Source of the DNA: CAYMRB01 sp964392615
Lineage (GTDB): Bacteria > Planctomycetota > UBA8108
DNA length: 64,000 bases
Direction: 5' to 3'
Assembly: GCA_964392615.1 (NCBI GenBank)
Contig: CAYMRB010000002.1
Coordinates: 1-64,000, forward strand
The notes under the pieces are model-generated. The model saw only the letters and a list, made by a program, of their open reading frames with translations, was not told the DNA's origin and did no database searches. The position numbers and the translations under genes were made by a program. Below are positions 25,301 through 34,108 of the stretch, in pieces. How positions within the stretch are numbered: position 1 is the stretch's first letter; every line of letters begins with the position of its first letter.

Positions 25301-27223
25301 TCATCTTCGGCGCACTGACGCAGGCGAGACGTTCTGATAGAAGGTCACGACGCCAGCCTTCCCGCCGATGCCGAAGACATCCGGTCGACCATCGCTGTCG
25401 ACATCTGCTACCTGAAGATCGATGCACGGATAGCCGGCGCCGCTGACGTCCGTGCGCCGCCACTGCGGTGTCGACGACGCGCCTCGGTTCTCGAGGACGA
25501 TCACGCGATGGACCTGCTGGTCGCATCGGGCCGGATCGAAGTCGCAGGTCACGACGTCGAGATCGCCGTCGCCATCGATGTCGACGACCTCGAGACCGCG
25601 CGGCGCGTTGATCGCGGTAGCGACCTCGTGCCGACGCCAGATGCCGAGCGGGTCGTCGGCCGGACACTCGAACCACGCGACCGTGTCGCCGCCGTGGCCT
25701 GCGGCGACGACGAGGTCGAGGTCGCCGTCCCCGTCGAGATCGCGCAGCTCGGTGTGCGACACGCCCTGCAGGGGCGCGACCGAGTGCCACGCCCAGTTGC
25801 CGACCGGGTCGTCCGGCGCCTCGTACCAGCCGCTCGCGAACGCGATATCGACACGGCCATCGCGATCCACGTCGCCGACGTCGAGGCCCGACTTGCCGCC
25901 GAGCGACTTCAGGGGGTGTCCCTCGTCGATGGCGCGACGCTGCCAGGTGCCGTCCGGCGCCGGGTCGAACCAGCAGACGGTGACGCGTGGGGCGTCTTCG
26001 TCGCCATCGGTGAAGGCTGCGACGAGCTCGTCGGCCTTCCCGTCACCGTCGATGTCGGCCGCGGCGAGATCGCGCAGATCGAGCGTGCTCGTGGCGATCG
26101 CATGAAACGTCCACTTCGCTTCCGACCACGGCGACTCCGGGTTTTCCCACCAGCCGAGGGCGCCGCGCTTCTTCGCGCTGATCACGTCGAGGTCGCCGTC
26201 GCCGTCCACATCGCGCAGCACCGCGGCGTCCGCGCCGATCGATCCGCTCGCGTCGAGATTGCCGAAGCGCTTCCACTCGGCGACGCGTCGACCCTTCGTC
26301 TGGTACGCGAAGAGCACGCCGTCGCCGCCTGCGATCAGATCGGGTGTTCCGTTGCCGTCGAGATCGCCGGAGCGGATGAAACGAATGCGCGCTGCCGGCG
26401 AGAAGTCGCGATCGAAGTAGAACCGCGCCAAGCGCATCGTCGCCGCGCGCCCCGTCGTCCGCAGGTCGTAGCGTCGATACCGCCACGCGCCGTCGCCACA
26501 CGCCTCTTCGACCAGCGCGGCCAGCGGCGGATCGTACTCCTTGAGCTCCTCGCGCGTGTCGACGTGGTTGTGCAGCGAGTCGTTGGTGCGATTCGTGTTG
26601 AACCAGGACTGGACGCCTTCAGCGAAGTACTCGCCGGGGGTCGTGCCGGCGTAGGTGTTCTCCCACAGGCCCTTCTCACGGGCCGCAGCGAACGTCGCCC
26701 GCAAGCGACTTCTGAAGGTCTCGTCGAGACGCCGCATCGTGCCGTCGATGCAGTGGGCGAACTCGTGAACGAGGATGCTCTCGTTCGCGTAGCGGTCGCC
26801 CGGCAGGTTGAGGAGGTTCTCCTCGCCGCAGCTCACCGGTTGGCCGCCGAAGCCGCGGGCGCGCAGATTCCAGAACAGGTTCGGCTTCATGCGGCTGTGT
26901 TCGGGAATGTCCGTGACCGCTTCGTTCGAGTGGATCACGACGAAGCGGACGCCGACCTCGCCCATCGCCTCGAGGACCTTGGGGCGCTCCTCGAGCATCT
27001 TCGCGATGAGGTGCGCGACCTCGCGCAGCGCCTCGTCCGCGACGCGTTCCGAGCTGACGATCGAGATGCCGTGGAAATCCACGTACTTCTTGTAGAACGG
27101 GTCGACCTGGATCCGCGCCGGCGGCGCCGTGATGGGAAGCGGCCGATCGTCGCAGAGAACGACGGCGGGCAGGAGGGAGAGCGCGGGCAACACGAGGAGG
27201 ACCGCAGGGGTGGTCGTTCGCAT
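25301..27223 (-). CDS. secreted gluzincin (lethal-factor-like) metallopeptidase fused to FG-GAP/VCBS repeats
   Basis: 640 residues from ATG 27223 with signal peptide MRTTTPAVLLVLPALSLLPAVVL. Residues about 30-250 hold a zincin with VHEFAHCID (HEFAH at 153-157) and a downstream EYFAEGVQSWF, where Glu198 or Glu202 would be the third zinc ligand, as in the anthrax lethal-factor-like family. Residues about 290-640 contain seven calcium-loop repeats of the form D-x-D-G-D-G-x-x-D (DLDGNGTPD, DVDGDGDLD, DIDGDGKAD, DVDRDGRVD, DLDGDGDLD, DIDGDGDLD, DVDSDGRPD), an integrin-like propeller for binding. It probably cleaves a protein at the cell surface. The frame extends upstream through the regulatory gap and repeat copy B, but that part is not coding-like. 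Confidence 0.72.
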   Translation of the reverse strand: MRTTTPAVLLVLPALSLLPAVVLCDDRPLPITAPPARIQVDPFYKKYVDFHGISIVSSERVADEALREVAHLIAKMLEERPKVLEAMGEVGVRFVVIHSNEAVTDIPEHSRMKPNLFWNLRARGFGGQPVSCGEENLLNLPGDRYANESILVHEFAHCIDGTMRRLDETFRSRLRATFAAAREKGLWENTYAGTTPGEYFAEGVQSWFNTNRTNDSLHNHVDTREELKEYDPPLAALVEEACGDGAWRYRRYDLRTTGRAATMRLARFYFDRDFSPAARIRFIRSGDLDGNGTPDLIAGGDGVLFAYQTKGRRVAEWKRFGNLDASGSIGADAAVLRDVDGDGDLDVISAKKRGALGWWENPESPWSEAKWTFHAIATSTLDLRDLAAADIDGDGKADELVAAFTDGDEDAPRVTVCWFDPAPDGTWQRRAIDEGHPLKSLGGKSGLDVGDVDRDGRVDIAFASGWYEAPDDPVGNWAWHSVAPLQGVSHTELRDLDGDGDLDLVVAAGHGGDTVAWFECPADDPLGIWRRHEVATAINAPRGLEVVDIDGDGDLDVVTCDFDPARCDQQVHRVIVLENRGASSTPQWRRTDVSGAGYPCIDLQVADVDSDGRPDVFGIGGKAGVVTFYQNVSPASVRRR

Positions 27224-27536
27224 GGTCTCGTCTTCGCTGCGGACAGGGTGGTAGGGAATCCGACTCTCGACGATAGCAAATCTCGTCTCGCGAGGGAGCC
27301 TGCCAGGGGCGGCGTCCGGGGGCAGCGCGAGGTCGCGGCAGATCTCCGGCGCGGCCGAGGGGAGGAAAGGGACTGGAAAAGTCCTTTTGGTCCTGCTTCG
27401 CCCGTGGCATCTTTGTGTGCTGTCGATACGGACAAAAGATTGGCCCTCGTCGTGCATTTCCGAGTTCTGGCAACGAAGAGCCCGGCTGGAATGGCCGCCA
27501 TCGCCGAATCGCCCCTCCTCAACGGGCTGGTAAGCC
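27224..27536. promoter_or_regulatory. divergent control region between the zincin gene and the sialic-acid-type operon
   Basis: This is 313 bases without a gene. It contains a hairpin at 27366-27387 (AAAGGGACT against AGTCCTTT, one bulge, loop GGAAA), a short inverted pair TGTC-N6-GACA at 27421-27434 that could bind the regulator encoded immediately to the right, and dispersed-repeat copy B (27452-27530), which ends 6 bases before the regulator's ATG. No canonical -35/-10 pair was convincing. Confidence 0.4.
27452..27530 (-). repeat. dispersed intergenic repeat, copy B
   Basis: This is the opposite-strand counterpart of copy A, sharing CAGCCCGTTGA, CGGCGATGGCGGCCATT, GGCTCTTCGTTG and ACTCGGAAATGCAC. 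It fills the leader just before the GntR/LacI-type regulator gene, so it lies in that gene's 5' untranslated region or promoter. The unit has no consistent open frame with a start of its own. Confidence 0.6.
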
Positions 27537-28643
27537 ATGGAAATCGAATCACCTGCGGGGACGAGCATCGCCAGGGTCGCGCGGCTGATCGAGGAGGATC
27601 TGCTGCGTCGGGATCTTCTGCCGGATCAGCGGTACTTGACCGCGCAGGAAGCCGGCGAGCGCTTCGGAGTCCACCCGCGCATGGCCAGCCGCGCGATGAA
27701 CGTCCTCGCGGAACGCCAGCTGTTGGTGCGCCGCCGGGGTTCCGGCACGATCGTCGGGCCCGGACTGCGCGAGTATCGCAAGTTTCGACTGCGGTGTGTG
27801 CACGTGCTGGTCTCGGAGAGTCGCTACCATCGCGGGCTGTCCGGCATGCACCTGCTGGAGGCAGTGCAGCGCGAGCTGGTGGGCCACGGCGTTCAGTTCA
27901 ACGTCCTCCCGGCCGCCGACGAGGAGTCGTACGTGGCCGAGCTGCTTCGCCGGGGCACGGAGGACGGATCGTTGGCCGGACTGATCGTCATCGGGTGTGG
28001 ACGCGCGACGCAGGAGCTCGTCGACGCCCGCAGGGTGCCGGCGGTCGTCTTCGGCCACGTGTATCCGATGACGCGAGACCTGCCCTCGGTGGACCTGGAC
28101 CAGGAGAGTGCGGGGAGACTGCTCGCGCGCTGTGTCCTGGAGCGGGGGCACCGGCGGCTCGCGGTGATGGCGAACGACGTCTGGCTTCCCGGGGACAACC
28201 TGTTCCTTGACGGTGTGCAGGCAGAAGCTGCAGGGCGCGCGACGGTGCTCGTGCGAGGACTGCCTCTGGAGGAGAAAGTCCTGCGAAGCGAGTTGGGCGA
28301 CCTGATGTCGTCACCCGAGCCGCCGACGGCGTTCATCTGCCGCATGCCGTCGCGGGCGCGAATCGTGCTGGACGCTATTCGAGCGCGTGGCGCCGCCGTG
28401 CCGGAGGAGTTCGACGTCGTGTTCGACCATCCGCACGAGAGCGAGCAGGATACCCAGCTAAGCGACGTCCTGCAGTGCCCTCACGTCTTCTGCGAGGAGA
28501 CCGAGGAGAGCCAGGCGGCGATCGTGTCGCGCATGTTGCGAGCGCTCGTCGATGGGGAGCGAATCGACAGCTCCACGATCGAGCTGCCGGTGCGCCTTGT
28601 CGTCCCGGATCACCGAACGAATCCGCCTCCGGAGAGGAGATGA
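27537..28643 (+). CDS. GntR-type regulator with LacI-like sugar-sensing domain
   Basis: 368 residues from ATG 27537. The ribosome site is poor, but the frame and domain limits fit. An N-terminal winged helix of the GntR type lies at about 8-75 (IARVARLIEEDLL, LTAQEAGERFGVHPRMASRAMNVLAERQLL, RRRGSGTIV). Residues about 85-360 resemble the periplasmic-binding-protein-like effector domain of LacI regulators: GLIVIGCG, VPAVVFGHVYP, VDLDQESAGRLLARCVLERGHRRLAVM and PTAFICRMPSRARIVLDAIRARG. It probably represses the operon it heads and is released by a sugar ligand, plausibly a sialic acid or its breakdown product. The stop overlaps the next start by ATGA. Confidence 0.8.
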   Translation: MEIESPAGTSIARVARLIEEDLLRRDLLPDQRYLTAQEAGERFGVHPRMASRAMNVLAERQLLVRRRGSGTIVGPGLREYRKFRLRCVHVLVSESRYHRGLSGMHLLEAVQRELVGHGVQFNVLPAADEESYVAELLRRGTEDGSLAGLIVIGCGRATQELVDARRVPAVVFGHVYPMTRDLPSVDLDQESAGRLLARCVLERGHRRLAVMANDVWLPGDNLFLDGVQAEAAGRATVLVRGLPLEEKVLRSELGDLMSSPEPPTAFICRMPSRARIVLDAIRARGAAVPEEFDVVFDHPHESEQDTQLSDVLQCPHVFCEETEESQAAIVSRMLRALVDGERIDSSTIELPVRLVVPDHRTNPPPERR

Positions 28644-31195
28644 CACGCAGGACCATGCGCAGCACTTCGTTTGCAACCCTATTGTGGATCGTCGCCGCGT
28701 CGGTCGAGGCGCAGCAGCCGCGGGAATCCGCGCCGAACGTCGTTCTGCTGATGGCGGACGATCTCGGCTACGGCGATGTCGGCTTCACGGGAAACGCGAT
28801 CGTCCAGACGCCACACCTCGACCGGCTCGCGGCGCGTGGCGTCCGTCTCGATCGGTTCTACTCGGCCGCGCCGGTGTGCTCTCCGACACGCGCGAGCTGC
28901 GTGACGGGGCGCCATCCGTACCGCGTCGGCATTCCGTGGGCGTTCGCAGGCGCGCTACCCGCGCGCGAGACGACGATCGGCGAGGCGCTTGGCGCGCTCG
29001 GCTACCGCACCGCGCACTTCGGAAAGTGGCACCTCGGCCTCCTGAGCCCGTCGGTGAAGCAGGGCTACGCGCCGGGCGACCCGAGTCCGCAGGCCTACGC
29101 CCCGCCTTGGGAGCACGGCTTCGCGGAGTGCTTCAGCGTGCTCAACAGCATTCCGACCTTCGATCCGTACTACATGCACTCCGGCGAGTTCGGCACCGAG
29201 GGCTATCGATTCGTCCTGGACCGTGCCATTCGCGGCGGCGAGCGCCAGGGCGGATTCGTCTGGCGCGACCGCTTCTGGACCGGACCGGGGACCTTGGTCG
29301 ACGAGTGGTTGACGGGGCCTGTTCCGGACCTGCTCGTCGATCGCACGCTCGAGTTGGCGCGCGAGTCGAAGGCCGCCAACCGGCCGTTTCTCGCGTTGGT
29401 GTGGTTCTCCACGCCGCACACCCCGGTCGTCGCCGGTCCGAAGCACCGAGCGCTCTACCCGGATCGATCGATCGAGGAGCAGCACTGGTACGGCTCGATC
29501 TCGGCGATGGACGAGGCGATCGGTCGACTCGCGGCGGGGCTCGAAAAGCTCGACGTCGTGGACGACACGCTTCTATGGTTCTGCAGCGACAACGGACCGA
29601 CCTGGGTCCACGAGCACGGCACGACCGGTGGTCTGCGCGCCCGCAAGGGAAGCCTCTACGAAGGTGGGATCCGCGTGCCGGCCCTCGTGCACTGGCCCGC
29701 AGGGCTCGAGGGAGGACGGAGCGTCGACGTGCCGATCGTGACGAGCGATCTGCTGCCGACCGCCTTGGCCGCCGCCGGATCCGGTCCGCCGCGTCACGTC
29801 GAGCTCGACGGAGAGGACGTGCTGCCGATCCTCGCGGGGAAGAGAAAACAGCGCACGCGGCCGATCGGATTCCAGTCGCCTCGGCTCGAAAGCAAGGCGC
29901 GCGACACGAAGGCGTGGATGCAGATCGGCGGCCTGCAGCTGGCCTGGATCGACGGCGACGAGAAGCTCGTCAGCATGGACGGCGGGAAGAGCTGGCAGCT
30001 CTACGATCTTCGCTTCGACCGCGCCGAGCAGAACGATGTGTCCGCGGAGCGACCGGAGCGCGTGACCGCGATGCGTCAGGCTCTCGAGAGCTGGCGCCGG
30101 CGGTGCGCCACGAGCGCGCGGGGCGAGGACGCGGTTCCCGTGCTCGTCGCGCGCGAGACGGCCGTTGTCGGCGTCGAACGCTCGCCTTCGTGCTACGCGC
30201 AGTTTCGTGAGGGCTGCGTCTCCGTGACGAACGCGGGACGCCTGGTCGTCGTCGCGCAGGGGCGCGAGAAGAGCGCGTGGAGCGATCGATCGGGCCAGGA
30301 CCTCGTCTGCCGCTTCAGTGACGACGGGGGCGACACGTGGGAGCCGACCGTGCTCGTGGCCGAGACGGGCGATCACTCGATCTGCCCGAACGCGACCGTC
30401 TACGATCGCGAGACCGACACGATTCACGTGCTGTACAACGTGTTTCTCTGGGACTTCCGGAAGCCCGACTCGCGGCGTCCGATGAAGGGGCGCGAGTGTC
30501 GGCAGTTCCAGGTTCGCAGCTCCGACGGGGGCGAGACGTGGTCGAAGCCTCGCGACATCACCGCGATGCTCGGCAGCGGAGGCTACACGACGGTGTTCGG
30601 ATCCGGCGAGGGCATTCAGCTGCGTCGCGGATCGCACGCGGGCCGGCTCGTCGTGCCCGGCGGATTCCAGAATCGATGGGGCAACCGCTCATTCTACAGC
30701 GACGATCACGGCGTGACGTGGCGGGTCGGAGAGATCGCGCCCCGCGATCGCGTCAAGGGTCTCAACGTGCGTCTCGAGAACAAGGTCGCCGAGCTCGCGG
30801 ACGGCACGCTCGTCCAGAACGTTCGACACACGCCCGAGCGCGTGCGCGCGTTCTCGAAGGACGGAGGGCAGACGTGGACGCCGCAGGAGGTCGACCGTGG
30901 CCTGCCCGCGGTCAGCTGCAACGGCAGCCTGCTGTGCGTTCAGGACGAGGCGGGGCGCGACGTACTCCTGTGCTCGGTTCCAGCCGGCCCGAGACGCACG
31001 CACGGTACGGTCTACGCGAGCACCGATGGTGGGCGCACTTGGCCGCGACGCGCGATGCTCGTCGAGAGCGAGTTCGCGTACTCGAGCCTCGTCGAGCTGC
31101 AGGACGGACGCATCGCGCTCGTCTACGAGGCGCGCAACCACCGCGATCTGTACGTCCGACGCTTCCGGCCGGACGACGTCTTTGCTGGAGAGTGA
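28640..31195 (+). CDS. secreted sulfatase fused to a C-terminal sialidase (BNR) propeller
   Basis: 851 residues. ATG 28640 overlaps the regulator stop (ATGA) and follows GGAGAGGAG. Signal peptide at about 6-25. Sulfatase domain about 30-500: MADDLGYGDVGF metal site, formylglycine motif C-S-P-T-R at 80-84, HFGKWHLG, CSDNGPTW. Sialidase-like domain about 510-850: four Asp boxes (SDDGGDTW, SSDGGETW, SKDGGQTW, STDGGRTW) and the family tail YSSLVELQDGRIALVYE. In the place of the usual R-I-P segment it has QFREGC, so the first triad arginine may be retained. The expected reactions are sulfate ester hydrolysis and sialic acid release in one polypeptide. The fusion point is clean and no frameshift is seen. 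The symporter fusion gene follows after 2 bases. Confidence 0.82.
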   Translation: MTRRTMRSTSFATLLWIVAASVEAQQPRESAPNVVLLMADDLGYGDVGFTGNAIVQTPHLDRLAARGVRLDRFYSAAPVCSPTRASCVTGRHPYRVGIPWAFAGALPARETTIGEALGALGYRTAHFGKWHLGLLSPSVKQGYAPGDPSPQAYAPPWEHGFAECFSVLNSIPTFDPYYMHSGEFGTEGYRFVLDRAIRGGERQGGFVWRDRFWTGPGTLVDEWLTGPVPDLLVDRTLELARESKAANRPFLALVWFSTPHTPVVAGPKHRALYPDRSIEEQHWYGSISAMDEAIGRLAAGLEKLDVVDDTLLWFCSDNGPTWVHEHGTTGGLRARKGSLYEGGIRVPALVHWPAGLEGGRSVDVPIVTSDLLPTALAAAGSGPPRHVELDGEDVLPILAGKRKQRTRPIGFQSPRLESKARDTKAWMQIGGLQLAWIDGDEKLVSMDGGKSWQLYDLRFDRAEQNDVSAERPERVTAMRQALESWRRRCATSARGEDAVPVLVARETAVVGVERSPSCYAQFREGCVSVTNAGRLVVVAQGREKSAWSDRSGQDLVCRFSDDGGDTWEPTVLVAETGDHSICPNATVYDRETDTIHVLYNVFLWDFRKPDSRRPMKGRECRQFQVRSSDGGETWSKPRDITAMLGSGGYTTVFGSGEGIQLRRGSHAGRLVVPGGFQNRWGNRSFYSDDHGVTWRVGEIAPRDRVKGLNVRLENKVAELADGTLVQNVRHTPERVRAFSKDGGQTWTPQEVDRGLPAVSCNGSLLCVQDEAGRDVLLCSVPAGPRRTHGTVYASTDGGRTWPRRAMLVESEFAYSSLVELQDGRIALVYEARNHRDLYVRRFRPDDVFAGE

Positions 31196-31197
31196 CC

Positions 31198-34095
31198 ATG
31201 AATGCGGCCGTTTCTCAGCGGGGGCTCGGATCGCGTCTCCCGATCCTCGTAGTCGTCATGGCGCTCCTGACGTGTGGGCTCGGCTGCGAGCGGAGCGGCG
31301 TGACCGCGTACGGTCACGGGCTGCTCTGGGATGAGCTGCCGCCGCTTCCCGACGCGCACGGCTTCGCCGGTCCGTTCGCGGGCGTGGTCGATAGCGATCT
31401 GCTGGTCGCGGGCGGGGCGAACTTTCCGGACGGTGTTCCGTGGCATCTTACCGGCGAGGGCTGGACGTCGCCGAAGCGCTACCACGAACGGATCTTCGTG
31501 CTGGAGCAGGAGCGGGCTGCAGCCGGGGGGCCTCCTGCCTGGCGTGAGTCGACGATTCGACTGCCGCGACCAATCGCGTACGGTGTCAGCGTCGCGGTCC
31601 CGGGCGGCCTGCTGCTGATCGGCGGGGAGCGGCAAGATCACCGCCGTGACGACGAGAAGAGGGAGTACGCGTCGGAGCGGGTGCTATCGGACGAGGTCCT
31701 CCTCGTGCGTCGACGACCTGGCGGTAGCGACATCGAGATCGAGCCGGGATTCCCGCGCCTCCCCTCGCCGATCGCGTTTGCCGGTGGAGCACGGATCGGG
31801 AATCACGTCTACATCGTCGGAGGTGATGACGGCGACGGGGCGACGCGCAGCTTCTGGAGGCTCGATCTGTCGCAGCGTCCCCTGTCCTCCGCGAAGAACG
31901 GAACGAAGAGCGACGACTCGTGGCGATGGGAGTCTCTGCCCGCATGGCCCGGCCGTCCTCGCGTGCTGCCGGTCGTCGCGGCTCAGAGCGATGGACGCGA
32001 GACGTGCCTGTACGTCGTCAGCGGTCGCGAGGTCGTCGACGGCGAGTTTCGCTTGCACACGGACGCCTACCGATTCGAGCCGAGCCGCGAGCGCTGGAAT
32101 CGCCTCGCCGACGTGCGCGTAGCGGACGACACGGCACCACGCTGCGTCATGGGCGGGGCGGCAGCGGCGGTCGGCACGCACGAGATCCTCGTCGTCGGCG
32201 GGGCGCGCGGCGATGTTCTCCTGCGACACGCGAACGAGTTGCCGCGCGAGATCGCGACGGCGGAGAAGGCTGGAGACACGGCCCTCGCTGATCGCCTGCG
32301 CGCTGAACGACTCGCGCTCTACGATCGCCACGTCGGCTTCAGCCGGGATGTCCTGAGCTACAACGCCGTCACCGACCGGTGGAGCCGCGTCGGCCAATTC
32401 CCGGCTGGTGAGCGCGTGCCGTCAGGGCCGGCGGTCGACCCTGGCGAGCGAGTCGCTACGGGCGCGCCGGTGACGACCGTAGCGGTGCATTGGGAAGGCG
32501 CCGTCGTCGTGCCGAGCGGCGAGATCAGTCCCGGCGTCCGCACGCCGAGGGTCTTCTCCGTCGCCGTCGATCGCGGCGCGGTCTCTTTTGGCGTCGCGAA
32601 CTGGACCGTGCTGGCGTTGTATCTCGCGGTCCTCGTCTGGATGGGCTTCTACTTCTCGAGACGCGAACGCTCGACTGAGGACTTCTTCACCGCCGGAGGA
32701 CGCATACCGTGGTGGGCGGCCGGACTGAGCATCTTCGGGACGATGCTCTCTGCGATCACCTACTTGTCGATTCCCGCGCGGGCGTACGGAACGAACTGGA
32801 GCTGGCTGATCCAGAACTTCGGCATCCTGGCCGTCGCGCCAATCGTCGCTTTTCTGTTCTTGCCGTTCTTCCGCAAGCTGCGCGTTACGAGTGCCTACGA
32901 GTACCTCGAAGCGCGATTCAACGTCTCCGTGAGGCTGTTCGGGAGCGCGTCGTTCATCCTCTTCCAGTTCGGTCGCATGGGCATCGTCGTCCTGCTGCCA
33001 GCCCTGGCACTCGCGGCGGTCACCGGCATCGACATCCTGTTCTGCATCGTCGTGATGGGAGTCCTCAGCACGCTCTACACCGTCCTCGGAGGCATCGAGG
33101 CCGTCGTATGGACCGACGTGTTGCAGGTCGTCGTGCTCATCGGCGGTGCGATCGCGGCAGTCGTCATGATCCTCGTCAACGTAGGCGACGGTCTGCCGGA
33201 GCTGTTGGCCGCGGCGTGGGAGGCGGGAAAGGTCGATCTCGTCACGGAGTTCCACTCGCACGACCTGAGCTGGGCGAGGGACGGCGTGCTCGTCATCCTG
33301 CTCGGCGCGGTGTTCAACTCGATCTTGCCCTATATCAGCGATCAGGCGGTGATTCAGCGCTACATGACGGTGGCCGACGAGCGACAGGCACGTCGCGCGA
33401 TCTGGACCAACGGCATTCTCGCCGTGCCGGCGTCTCTCCTGTTCTTCGGCGTCGGAACCGCGCTCTGGGTGTTCTACCGCGCACGTCCGGAAGCGTTGAT
33501 GCCGCTGGAGAAGCCCGATCAGATCTTTCCGTGGTTCATCGCCCTCGAGATGCCCGCCGGCGTCGCCGGTCTGGTGATCGCGGGCGTCTTCGCCGCGTCG
33601 ATGTCCAGTCTCGACTCCAGCCTGCATTCGATCGCGACGGCGGTGACCACCGACTTCTATCGTCGCTTCCGACCCGATAGCTCCGAGGCGGCGCGACTCC
33701 GCTTCGCGCGCGTGCTGACGGTCTTCCTGGGTGTCATCGGGACGCTGTCGGCCATCTTGATGGCGACGATGGAGATCAAGTACCTGTGGGACGTGTTCCT
33801 GTCCATCACCGGCTTGTTGCTCGGGACGCTGGGGGGCTTGTTCACCGTGGGGATCCTGTTACGTCGCTGCAGCTCGATCCACGCCTGGTTCGGTATCGTC
33901 GCGAGTGTCGCCGTTCTGTACCTGGCGCGGCATCACAGCGACCTGCACTTCCTGCTCAACGGAGTGCTGTCGCTCGGAACCTGTTTCATCGTGGCGCTTC
34001 TGTCGAGCTACGCGCTGCCGACGCGCGGTGGAGACGCCGAGCTGACGGTCCGCTCGTTGGTACCGGGCCGCGATGAGACGAGAGAGTCCGGGTAG
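31198..34095 (+). CDS. Kelch mutarotase (NanM-like) fused to Na+/solute symporter (SSS family, sialic-acid type)
   Basis: 965 residues from ATG 31198. An N-terminal signal or anchor segment (LPILVVVMALLTCGLGC) precedes a Kelch propeller, about residues 40-455, with repeated GG-containing blades (LLVAGGANFPDG, LLLIGGERQDH, VYIVGGDDGDG, ILVVGGARGD) as in N-acetylneuraminate epimerases. From residue 464 the protein becomes a sodium/solute symporter with about 13 membrane segments: STEDFFTAGGRIPWWAAGLSIFGTMLSAITYLSIPARAYG, LGGIEAVVWTDVLQ, SDQAVIQRY and MSSLDSSLHS. SSS proteins have a periplasmic N-terminus, so the Kelch domain would sit outside the membrane at the transporter entrance. Together they would convert the released anomer and import it. 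This is a strong indicator of sialic acid use. Confidence 0.85.
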   Translation: MNAAVSQRGLGSRLPILVVVMALLTCGLGCERSGVTAYGHGLLWDELPPLPDAHGFAGPFAGVVDSDLLVAGGANFPDGVPWHLTGEGWTSPKRYHERIFVLEQERAAAGGPPAWRESTIRLPRPIAYGVSVAVPGGLLLIGGERQDHRRDDEKREYASERVLSDEVLLVRRRPGGSDIEIEPGFPRLPSPIAFAGGARIGNHVYIVGGDDGDGATRSFWRLDLSQRPLSSAKNGTKSDDSWRWESLPAWPGRPRVLPVVAAQSDGRETCLYVVSGREVVDGEFRLHTDAYRFEPSRERWNRLADVRVADDTAPRCVMGGAAAAVGTHEILVVGGARGDVLLRHANELPREIATAEKAGDTALADRLRAERLALYDRHVGFSRDVLSYNAVTDRWSRVGQFPAGERVPSGPAVDPGERVATGAPVTTVAVHWEGAVVVPSGEISPGVRTPRVFSVAVDRGAVSFGVANWTVLALYLAVLVWMGFYFSRRERSTEDFFTAGGRIPWWAAGLSIFGTMLSAITYLSIPARAYGTNWSWLIQNFGILAVAPIVAFLFLPFFRKLRVTSAYEYLEARFNVSVRLFGSASFILFQFGRMGIVVLLPALALAAVTGIDILFCIVVMGVLSTLYTVLGGIEAVVWTDVLQVVVLIGGAIAAVVMILVNVGDGLPELLAAAWEAGKVDLVTEFHSHDLSWARDGVLVILLGAVFNSILPYISDQAVIQRYMTVADERQARRAIWTNGILAVPASLLFFGVGTALWVFYRARPEALMPLEKPDQIFPWFIALEMPAGVAGLVIAGVFAASMSSLDSSLHSIATAVTTDFYRRFRPDSSEAARLRFARVLTVFLGVIGTLSAILMATMEIKYLWDVFLSITGLLLGTLGGLFTVGILLRRCSSIHAWFGIVASVAVLYLARHHSDLHFLLNGVLSLGTCFIVALLSSYALPTRGGDAELTVRSLVPGRDETRESG

Positions 34096-34108
34096 AGGGG
34101 GGAGCACC

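Noticed and set aside
22183..25446. A 1087-codon plus-strand frame opposite the second HzsA-like gene
   Set aside because: The opposite strand encodes a clear CxxCH protein with signal peptide and ribosome site; the plus frame has shadow composition (Arg, Val, Asp, Leu) and no motif.
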